Below, in pieces: positions 40,859-49,041 of a DNA stretch of 64,000 bases. The DNA is from Flavobacterium tyrosinilyticum (GTDB taxonomy: Bacteria; Bacteroidota; Bacteroidia; Flavobacteriales; Flavobacteriaceae). Positions within the stretch are counted from its first letter, which is position 1, and each line of letters starts with the position of its first letter. Under the pieces are notes generated by a model that saw only the letters and a list, made by a program, of their open reading frames with translations, did not search any database and was not told the origin of the DNA. Location of the stretch: positions 186,001 to 250,000 of the forward strand of contig NZ_JAMOKG010000003.1 in NCBI RefSeq assembly GCF_023656565.1, in the 5' to 3' direction. A program made the translations under genes and the position numbers.

Positions 40859-42484
40859 TTATTTTTTAATAAAACGTCTTACCGTTTTGATTCCGTTTTT
40901 CTCTACCGAAATCAGATAAATTCCTGTTTTTAAAGTCGAAACATCAATGCTGTTATTGTTTACAGTTTGAGAAAAAACAGTTGCACCACCTTCTGTGTTA
41001 ATGACATTTACATTTCCGCCAGAAACCTCTGTGCTAAAGAAAAGCTGACTTTCAGTCGGATTCGGGTAAATTTCTAAACTCGCAATGGATTGTTCTGAAC
41101 TCGCAGGAGCAGATTTAGCCGTTGAACCCGATTTTGTAATTCTAAACCAATTTATATTAAACCCTGTGTTCTGAACATATATCCCGAAATTGTACGTTCC
41201 AGCATTTACATTTACGGTTTGAGTAATCGTCTGCCAGTTTTGCCAACCACCAGTATTCGGAACATTTACGGCACCAAGCTGAATCGTTCCAGCATTTAAA
41301 TCAGATGATAATCTTCCGCCTGTAACGGCACTTGCAACTCGATATTCTATTTGATAAGAGCCAGAAGTTGGGAAATTAATATTGTAATAAGCCATCCAAT
41401 CGCCTGTATCACAATATCCAACGTTTAGTCCACCGCCTGTATCGGTTGTAGCTTCGGTTTGAACACCACTCATCGTATTATAATTTTCAGCCTGAATTGT
41501 AGTTCCAGTTGCCGGAGGATTACTTCCTGTAATTACCTGATTAATTGCTGTTAGTAAAGATTTTGAGCCTGTTGCATCTTGAGATAATTCCCAAATCATA
41601 ACTCCGCCTGCGTTCTGAATCGCAAAAGTCGTTTTTTGTTTGATGGTCGGAATCCCGTTATAATAAATGGTGTTTCCAACTTGATCTAAATTTTCAGCTC
41701 CTGGATATTGAGCTACAATATTAGCATAAGAAATTCCCTGATTGGCAGAAGCTCCAAAACCATAGCCATAAAACGGAAGACCGATGATAGCCTTACTTGC
41801 TGGCAATCCTCTTCCTGTCCAGTAATTAAACTGATTTACCGCCATGCTGTAAGGAGAATGCTGACCCGGATTGTTTGGCGCCCAAGGCCCAGTTGCATCA
41901 TAAGCCATGATATTGATCCAGTCGTAAGCCGCAAAAGTAGATGAAGGTACATTGGCACCACCATATCCTTCTGAAAGTGCTGCTGAAATCAATTTACCGT
42001 TAGCATGCAGTTTATTAGCCAGAGCAATTACAAATCCGCCATAATCTCCATTAATTGCTGGACCTTCTAGATCAACATCTACTCCATCAAAATTATGAGC
42101 TACGACATAATCATAAATCTTCTGAATAAAAGCCGTTCTATTGGCCGGTGTAATTAAATTGAAATAATTATCACGAATTGCTCCGCCTTCAGAAACAGAA
42201 CCACCTCCAAGCGATACAAAAACTTTTACGTTTTGAGCATGTGCAGCATTTATTATTGCATTACTTCCTGAATTAAAACTTAGATAACCATTTGCATCAG
42301 GATTTTCAAAAGCAATATTAATGTGCGTTAATTTACTGTATTGAACAGTGCTTGAAAAAGCATTCAAATCAATCCAATTCGGAATGTAAGCTATCACTTT
42401 TTTCTGGGCTGTCGCTAAATTAAAAGCACCCAACACTAAAATAATCATGCATTTCTGCAGCATTCTTTTGTAATTGTTTTTCAT
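40859..42484 (-). CDS. Secreted GH18 chitinase with CBM6-like domain and T9SS sorting tail
   Basis: A 541-residue secreted enzyme. Signal peptide, cleaved after FNLATAQ. The GH18 TIM barrel (about 29-315) shows KVFVSLGGGS (substrate strand) and the catalytic FDGVDVDLEGP with Asp133, Asp136, Asp138 and acid/base Glu140. A CBM6-type carbohydrate-binding domain follows (about 328-455, TIQAENYNTMSGVQTEATTD, GDWMAYYNINFPTSGSYQIE). The C-terminus (about 470-541, LEIYPNPTESQLFFST ... GIYLISVEKNGIKTVRRFIK) is a T9SS type A sorting domain. It hydrolyses chitin or chitooligosaccharides outside the cell. Its CBM6 is a close match to that of the GH64 protein upstream, suggesting domain duplication. Confidence 0.93.
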   Translation of the reverse strand: MKNNYKRMLQKCMIILVLGAFNLATAQKKVIAYIPNWIDLNAFSSTVQYSKLTHINIAFENPDANGYLSFNSGSNAIINAAHAQNVKVFVSLGGGSVSEGGAIRDNYFNLITPANRTAFIQKIYDYVVAHNFDGVDVDLEGPAINGDYGGFVIALANKLHANGKLISAALSEGYGGANVPSSTFAAYDWINIMAYDATGPWAPNNPGQHSPYSMAVNQFNYWTGRGLPASKAIIGLPFYGYGFGASANQGISYANIVAQYPGAENLDQVGNTIYYNGIPTIKQKTTFAIQNAGGVMIWELSQDATGSKSLLTAINQVITGSNPPATGTTIQAENYNTMSGVQTEATTDTGGGLNVGYCDTGDWMAYYNINFPTSGSYQIEYRVASAVTGGRLSSDLNAGTIQLGAVNVPNTGGWQNWQTITQTVNVNAGTYNFGIYVQNTGFNINWFRITKSGSTAKSAPASSEQSIASLEIYPNPTESQLFFSTEVSGGNVNVINTEGGATVFSQTVNNNSIDVSTLKTGIYLISVEKNGIKTVRRFIKK

Positions 42485-42661
42485 AATAATTGTTTTAATA
42501 GATTAATAAACTCGTAAACATGGGACGGTTATTTGAGTTGTATATTTTTTAATTTTAGATTTCAGACTTTAGATTTCAGATTTGATTTGTAATCTAATTT
42601 CGTTGAACTAACACTACTTAATTATTATCTAAGATCTAAAGCCTGAGATCACTTTTTAAAA

Positions 42662-45316
42662 CTATTTTTTTATGAAACGTTTGATTGTTTGTTTGCCATC
42701 TTTCTCAAAAACTATAAAATAGATTCCTTTTCTAAGATGCGAAACATCAAAACTATTGTTGTTGATTTTTTGAGATGCTACAGTAGATCCTGTTTGTGAA
42801 TCGACTATTTTTACACTTCCTCCAGAAAGATCTGTTGTTACATACAACGTATTTTCAACTGGACTTGGATAAACATTTAAAACTGTTTCAGCTGGTTCTT
42901 CAACAGTTTCAACTGAAGACATTCGTGCAGTTCCTCCCGCTACTTTTGTAATTTTAATCCAGTTGATATTCATTCCTGTATTCTGAATGTAGATTCCGAA
43001 ATTATATGTTCCTGCATTTACATTTACAGTCTGCGAAACGGTTTGCCAATTTTGCCAACCTCCAGTATTCGGAATATCAACATTTCCTAAAAGAATTGCT
43101 CCAGCATTAAAATCAGAAGATAATCTTCCGCCCGTAACACCGCTTGCTACTCGATATTCAATTAAATAAGAACCAGTTGTTGGGAAATTAATATTGTTAT
43201 ACGCCAGCCAATCGCCTGTTTCTGTATAACCAACGTTTGAACCTCCACCTGCATCTGTAGTCGCTTCGACTTGAATACCGCTCATTGCTGAATAATCTTC
43301 TGCCTGAATTAATACAGAAGTTTGTGAACTTGTAGCTGGAACTAACTTCCATTGTCCACAAGTCTGATTGTTATTATCCCATTGCTGTACAATTGCCCCA
43401 GAAGCTGTACTTGCTCCTGCCACCTCAACAATTCTTCCGCTATGACGGGCAACAATTTTATAATAGCCATCGCCTGTTGCAACCAAAATAAACTGCTGAT
43501 TTGTTGTATCATTGTATGGATACTGTTCTACTCTTGCGCCATTTGCTTTATTGAAGTTATTAATGTCCATTGACATTCCGCTATGGTTGGCAATAATTTT
43601 ATACATTCCATCACCTAAATGCGTAAAAGTAAATTTCTGATTGTTTCCAGAATTCAAAGCGCCTTGATTGATTCCTGCTCCGTTTGACATACTAGAATTC
43701 CAAACGTCCATATATAAACCACTATTTCTGTTTTGAAGAAAGAAAGTCTGGTTTCCTAAAGTTGCCGTTCCGTTTGCAATAATTCTGATTGAACTTACTT
43801 TATCATTCCAAGTGGTATTCAAACAAGAATTATCAGAATTAATTACCGTTGAAGCTCCGCCGAAATTATCATCTTGATATAAAATCGCCTGATAACCTTG
43901 AGTTATTTTAAGTGAAGAAATGTCATCATTTAAAACTCCTAAAGAATTTAAACGAGCCAGATTATAATCTCCAATTGTTAATCCGCCAGAAAAACCTGTG
44001 TAGTTACAATCTTTGTAAACTGTGATTACATCTGTTGTAGCTGGAACTGAAGGCGTAGTAAGTCCATAATAACCTCCAAATGTTGCAATAACTTTTGTTG
44101 GCTGTGGCGAGTGAAGTGATGGCGATTGATCGGCAACATCATCATACGCAAATCCGTAAGCCAAATTATCAATATTGATTCCTGGTAAATGCCAGAATTT
44201 AGAATAATGATTGGTTGGGTTTGTTTGATAATATTTTGAAGCATCGTACCAATTTTGCTGTCCCGGATTTGCAGTTGTTGTATTTACAACATGTCGGTTA
44301 ATCGCAGCCGTTAATTGTGACTGAATTACAAGATCTAAATCTCCATCAACCAATCTTCTATCCAAAACGCCTTTTCCTTCAAGAGCTTCCTGAGTTGTTG
44401 GTCGGTTTTGAACACGTCCAGTTCTTCCAACAAAAGCACCAGATTGTCCCACCATTTCTAATTGCTCACCAATAACTCTTCCTTTAAAAACTCCTGCATC
44501 TCCTGCATAAAAGATCAGATCTTCATTTTTGTATTTATTCCAAATCGCATCGATATACGATTTTAAATAATTGGCGTATGGTCCTGATCCTTCAGCGTAA
44601 GCTGCAGTTTTAGAAGGTGCTGTAATTTCGCCTGTTACATCATTGACACAGCCTTGAAATTCTGCTGGAACATTCGCTTTAAAAGCGGCAACAATATCAG
44701 CGTGTTTTTTCAAGTCTCCCACTTTCTTTTGGTAGCCGTTAGCACCAAACAATTCCAATCCCATTGGATATTTGTATGAATCGACTCTTGTTGGATTTCC
44801 GAAAAAACCATATTGATTATTGGTCAATTCGATCATTTCATACAAAATTCCCTGATTTGGGTCTGTTGCGTTCTGCGGATTTGGAGATGCATATCCCGAA
44901 GGTGCTCCGCTGGCTCCAAAAAAGTAAAAATAAAGCTGAGAACCTTTAGAAATAAAAACTCGACATCCTGCAATTAATGGCAAAGTGAAGGTTTTGTTTG
45001 GAATTTCACTCAGTTTTGTAAAACATGCCGCATATTTTGAGTTTTGTCCCGGTCCTGTGTTTCCGCCGTAAGTGGGTCCTGTAACAGTATTATAAGAAGC
45101 ATTCATGGGTAAAACCTGACTTGTCTTGGCATTGACCCAAACGTGGTTTCCTGTGGTATAATCGATTCCTACAATCGCAACATATAGGTCGCTGTCGGCA
45201 AATGTCGAATTATTACTAATCGTAAATGGTACAGGCCCTTGAGCATGTATTAGGCTTGAAAACACTAAAAAAAGTGTCATCAAAAAAGAAAATCTTTGAA
45301 GTCTAATTTTATTCAT
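42662..45316 (-). CDS. Secreted GH64 beta-1,3-glucanase with beta-gamma-crystallin, ricin-lectin and CBM6 domains
   Basis: An 884-residue modular secreted enzyme. After a signal peptide (cleaved near SLIHAQ), a GH64 laminaripentaose-producing glucanase domain (about 28-420) shows VPFTISNNSTFADSDLYVAI and GILYEMIELTNNQYGFFGNP, with Glu160/Glu163 and Asp179 in the region of the catalytic pair. Next is a beta-gamma-crystallin domain (about 430-515) with both Ca2+ motifs, NDDISS at 463-468 and NDKVSS at 504-509. Then a ricin-type lectin domain (about 522-660, QxW-like VQQWDNNNQTCGQWKL), CBM6 (about 668-795) and a T9SS tail. Target is beta-1,3-glucan. Upstream and downstream genes make it part of a wall-lytic group. 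Confidence 0.9.
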   Translation of the reverse strand: MNKIRLQRFSFLMTLFLVFSSLIHAQGPVPFTISNNSTFADSDLYVAIVGIDYTTGNHVWVNAKTSQVLPMNASYNTVTGPTYGGNTGPGQNSKYAACFTKLSEIPNKTFTLPLIAGCRVFISKGSQLYFYFFGASGAPSGYASPNPQNATDPNQGILYEMIELTNNQYGFFGNPTRVDSYKYPMGLELFGANGYQKKVGDLKKHADIVAAFKANVPAEFQGCVNDVTGEITAPSKTAAYAEGSGPYANYLKSYIDAIWNKYKNEDLIFYAGDAGVFKGRVIGEQLEMVGQSGAFVGRTGRVQNRPTTQEALEGKGVLDRRLVDGDLDLVIQSQLTAAINRHVVNTTTANPGQQNWYDASKYYQTNPTNHYSKFWHLPGINIDNLAYGFAYDDVADQSPSLHSPQPTKVIATFGGYYGLTTPSVPATTDVITVYKDCNYTGFSGGLTIGDYNLARLNSLGVLNDDISSLKITQGYQAILYQDDNFGGASTVINSDNSCLNTTWNDKVSSIRIIANGTATLGNQTFFLQNRNSGLYMDVWNSSMSNGAGINQGALNSGNNQKFTFTHLGDGMYKIIANHSGMSMDINNFNKANGARVEQYPYNDTTNQQFILVATGDGYYKIVARHSGRIVEVAGASTASGAIVQQWDNNNQTCGQWKLVPATSSQTSVLIQAEDYSAMSGIQVEATTDAGGGSNVGYTETGDWLAYNNINFPTTGSYLIEYRVASGVTGGRLSSDFNAGAILLGNVDIPNTGGWQNWQTVSQTVNVNAGTYNFGIYIQNTGMNINWIKITKVAGGTARMSSVETVEEPAETVLNVYPSPVENTLYVTTDLSGGSVKIVDSQTGSTVASQKINNNSFDVSHLRKGIYFIVFEKDGKQTIKRFIKK

Positions 45317-45443
45317 ATCTAAATAATTTTGGGGTTACATAATAATTAGATTCTAAAACTAAAGTCATTTTCAAATGACTAAATAATTCCGTCAGGTACA
45401 ACCGGTATGCCCTCCTTGAATTGCACCCAACGGATTTAAAAAA

Positions 45444-48400
45444 TTATTTCTTAATTAACTTCTTACTCCAACTCTTTTGATCTGATTTGAAGTTCAGAAT
45501 GTAGATTCCTCTGCGAAGTTTACTCACGTCTATTACACTTTCATTCCCTTGAGGTTTATTCTGTAAAATCAAAGTTCCAGAGTTATCATAGATCGTGATC
45601 ACTTTATTGTCTAAGTTTTCAGGAGATGAAACTTGAACATAGTTTGTTGTCGGATTCGGATAGACTGCAAAAACAGTTTCTTCTTCCTGAGGCTCTTCGG
45701 CAACATTCAAAGCCATTCTGGCCGTTGACGAAGATCCATAAGCTTCAATTTCATACAATGAATATCCGTAAGGAGCTAAAGCTTTTGCTGTACATAAAAT
45801 GCGAAGATATCTTCCTGTTCCGCTTACCGCTAAATCATCCGTTCCGCCATCGCTTGCCGTTTGTGTATTGATCGTTTCATTTTCTGTAAAAACATTGTCA
45901 GTTGAAAGCTGTATTTTATACTGAGTTGCATAAGCAGCTTCCCATTTTAAAACTACTCTGTTAAGTGTGTAATTGCTTCCTAAATCAACATAAATCCATT
46001 CGGTTGCATTGGCAAAAGAACTCGCCCATCTTGTACCTCCATCTCCATCTGTTGCTTGGTTTGCAGTAAAAGTCGCATTTTCTAATGTCGAAGCCGTTGC
46101 TGTTTTAGCCAAAGCTAAATTCACATTTGGAGTTTCTGTAGAGGCTAAATTTAAAGCTCTCAGATTATCAAAATAATAGGTGTTTCCAGAATTGGTTCCC
46201 GGTTCAAACAAGAAAACAAAACGGTTGACATCATTGTCTGGAGTTGAAGCGTCTGGCGTGCTTACATACGTAAAAGTAATAGTATGCCAAACGTTGCTTT
46301 GTTTTACAACTCCCTGATAAATACTGTGTCTTCCAACAGGATAATTGGACGGAACCGAGGCACTACTTTCTGCCTGCCAAGAAATAATAGATCCAACTGG
46401 AGCAGAAGTGTAAACATCCATTGCAAACTTTTTTGTTCCCGCTTTAAAATCACCTATGTTGTTTAAAGTCGTGTTGAAGGAGAAATTATCATATAATTCA
46501 GTCGATTTGCGAACGTATTTTCCAACATTAGAAGAAGTATTGATTCCGCTTGCATTTGGATTTGCTGTATTTGCCGTATAAGTTCCAATAGCATCTCTAA
46601 ACGTGATATTGTGAATCGTTTGATAATCTTCATATACTACACCTTGCGTAAAAGTATCTGGAAGCTTAGTCGATCCAATTCTAATATTATCAAAATAATA
46701 CGTATCGCTTGTGTACGAACCCGAATTAAACAATAAAACCATTTGATTCACTGCCAGATTCGAAGTTCCAGCATCCGGACTGGAATTATAGTAGAAAGTT
46801 AATGTTTCCCATTGGTTTTGTTTGGTTGTAATGGCTACGTAACTACTATTTCTTCCTGTCGGATAATTAGCTGGAAGCGAAGTGGCGCTATTTTCAAAAT
46901 TCATACTTACAACCGTACCAATTGGCGCCGTTGTATAAACATCAATCATAATTTTATTGGTCTGACTTTTGAATAATCCCGCATCTTCAATTGAAGTTTG
47001 TGTATTAAAGAAAAGCACATCATACTGTTCTGATGCATTTCGAACATACTTCGCCACATTCGCGGAAGCATTAACCGAATTAGAACCTGGATTTGCCACA
47101 ACAGAATACGTTCCTGTCGTAGTTCCTTTTACAATTTTATTTGCTCCGTCATAATTTTGCAAAACATCTGTGGCAATAATTGGTTTTTCTGGAGCTGCTT
47201 TTGTCAGCAGATTATCAAAATAATATGTTGCTCCAGAATTTGAATTCGATTCAAAAAGAATCACCACATTATTAATCGCTAATGCGCTCGTATTTGGATC
47301 GATTACTTTTTCAAATTCAAATTCAATCGTTTCCCATTTGTTCTGAACTGTTGTCGTAGCTTTAAAACCACTATGTCTTCCTGACGGATAATTGGTTGCA
47401 GTTGTTACATTGCTGTTTTCTAACTGCATCGAAATTTTTGTTCCAACTGGCGCCGAAGTATAAATATCAAACGAAAGTCTTTTTCTTCCGTAAACATAAT
47501 CGTTCGCGTTGGTAATGGTTACGTTTCTGATATTCAAAACATCGTACAATTCGCTTGAATTTCGAACGTATTTTCCAACCAAAGCAGAAGTGTTAATTCC
47601 TGTAGCCGAAGGATTCGCAACAGCTTCTGTTAGAACTCCCGTTTTTATAGGATATACTACATTTCTATTACTCTGAAAATCATCATGTACTTTTTCAACT
47701 GGCAATGCTGGCTCGGTTGTAACAGCAAGTTTGTAAGTATTGACATTACAGCCAGAAACTGTTGCTGCTACAGAAACATCTCCTCCAGAGGTTCCCCAAT
47801 TTACAGTAATCGAATTGGTTCCCTGTCCTGATGCAATTGTTGCTCCTGCTGGAACTGTCCAGTTATAGGTCGCCCCCGCAATTGCATTTACAGAATAGGT
47901 TTTACTAGTTTCATTTTGGTACACTTTGTTATCTCCTGCTACCGCATATTTAAAACTCCCATCGTAAACACGAACATAATCGACTTGTAATTTTGCTGGG
48001 AAATCACCTGGAACTGGCGCTACTCCCGCTCCATTTACACTGGTATAAGGCGTTCCTGCGCTACCAACAGCAAGGTTTAAAATGATATAAAACTGACTAT
48101 CGTTAAAAGGCCATCCGCCATTAACGGTCGTATTTGGAGTTGCGGTATGAAATAAAACATCATCAACAAACCATTTGATAAAATTTGGTCCCCATTCTAC
48201 CGCATAAACATGAAAATCTGAAGATAAATCTGTTGGAGAACTATAGCTTCTACCTGTAAAATGATATCCGTTTCCATCATAATGGATCGTTCCGTCTACA
48301 GATTGCGGATTTCTGTGTTTGGCTTCCATAATATCAATTTCACCCGTAAACGGCCAATTTCCGTTTACAGGAAGCATCCAAAAAGCGGGCCACGCGCCTT

Positions 48401-48824
48401 GTCCGTTAGATAACTTCATACGGGCTTCAACCCTTCCATATTTTAGAGAATACTTTCCTTCTGTAGTTAATTTTGAAGAAGCATACGGCTGATCTGGAAA
48501 TGAAGCGCTCGGCTCATACTTTGCCTGAATGTTCAAATAACTGTTTGCGCCTTCTTTTACAATTGTCGCCTGATTCGGATCGTAGCGCTGTGCCTCAGCG
48601 TTTCCAAATCCGCAGAGCGACGGACAGCCATTTCCTGAGATGCTTTGCCATTTGGTCAAATCTACCGTAGTGCCATTAAATTCATCCGACCAGACAAGCG
48701 TATTGCATTGGGCCTGAGTTTTAAGAAATGGCAACAGTACAAATAAAACTGCCACACAAAATTGTTTTAATAAATAGGAATTGCTTTTCGGTGGTTGGCC
48801 GAAAAAAAAGTCTTTTTGCTTCAT
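45444..48824 (-). CDS. Secreted GH16 beta-glucanase with tandem repeat modules, F5/8-type C domain and T9SS tail
   Basis: A 1126-residue secreted enzyme. A GH16 domain (about 40-290) has the active-site motif GEIDIMEAKH (Glu162, Asp164, Glu167), typical of laminarinases and endo-beta-1,3(4)-glucanases. A PKD/Ig-like module (about 295-370) is followed by three tandem copies of a module of about 165 residues with recurring landmarks GKYVRNSSELYDVL, AKYVRNASEQYDVL and GKYVRKSTELYDNF, and TYYFDNL. An F5/8-type C (CBM32-like) domain follows (about 900-1030, NLALAKTATAS, WIYVDLGSNYTLNRVVLKWE), then a T9SS type A tail (YPNPTTNYVQVSS ... SWSKKLIKK). First of three wall-lytic genes on this strand. Confidence 0.93.
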   Translation of the reverse strand: MKQKDFFFGQPPKSNSYLLKQFCVAVLFVLLPFLKTQAQCNTLVWSDEFNGTTVDLTKWQSISGNGCPSLCGFGNAEAQRYDPNQATIVKEGANSYLNIQAKYEPSASFPDQPYASSKLTTEGKYSLKYGRVEARMKLSNGQGAWPAFWMLPVNGNWPFTGEIDIMEAKHRNPQSVDGTIHYDGNGYHFTGRSYSSPTDLSSDFHVYAVEWGPNFIKWFVDDVLFHTATPNTTVNGGWPFNDSQFYIILNLAVGSAGTPYTSVNGAGVAPVPGDFPAKLQVDYVRVYDGSFKYAVAGDNKVYQNETSKTYSVNAIAGATYNWTVPAGATIASGQGTNSITVNWGTSGGDVSVAATVSGCNVNTYKLAVTTEPALPVEKVHDDFQSNRNVVYPIKTGVLTEAVANPSATGINTSALVGKYVRNSSELYDVLNIRNVTITNANDYVYGRKRLSFDIYTSAPVGTKISMQLENSNVTTATNYPSGRHSGFKATTTVQNKWETIEFEFEKVIDPNTSALAINNVVILFESNSNSGATYYFDNLLTKAAPEKPIIATDVLQNYDGANKIVKGTTTGTYSVVANPGSNSVNASANVAKYVRNASEQYDVLFFNTQTSIEDAGLFKSQTNKIMIDVYTTAPIGTVVSMNFENSATSLPANYPTGRNSSYVAITTKQNQWETLTFYYNSSPDAGTSNLAVNQMVLLFNSGSYTSDTYYFDNIRIGSTKLPDTFTQGVVYEDYQTIHNITFRDAIGTYTANTANPNASGINTSSNVGKYVRKSTELYDNFSFNTTLNNIGDFKAGTKKFAMDVYTSAPVGSIISWQAESSASVPSNYPVGRHSIYQGVVKQSNVWHTITFTYVSTPDASTPDNDVNRFVFLFEPGTNSGNTYYFDNLRALNLASTETPNVNLALAKTATASTLENATFTANQATDGDGGTRWASSFANATEWIYVDLGSNYTLNRVVLKWEAAYATQYKIQLSTDNVFTENETINTQTASDGGTDDLAVSGTGRYLRILCTAKALAPYGYSLYEIEAYGSSSTARMALNVAEEPQEEETVFAVYPNPTTNYVQVSSPENLDNKVITIYDNSGTLILQNKPQGNESVIDVSKLRRGIYILNFKSDQKSWSKKLIKK

Positions 48825-49041
48825 TTTAAATAGGTTTTAGTTAGTAAATGTTATTTCTTCAATACAAATCATTTAAAAAAAATAGTTTGTATTTTCCGAC
48901 AATAACAAAGCAATATTAACTAAAAAATCAGGCAAGACTTACATTTTGGAGTACGGTTTGACTACGGTACTATCGAAGAAATGTAACAAATCATCGATGA
49001 AATGCATAAAATCACTTAAAATTTTACTTAAATGAGAAAAA

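Noticed and set aside
44026..44244. Minus-strand reading frame of 72 codons within the GH64 gene
   Set aside because: Same-strand out-of-frame shadow of a strongly supported domain.
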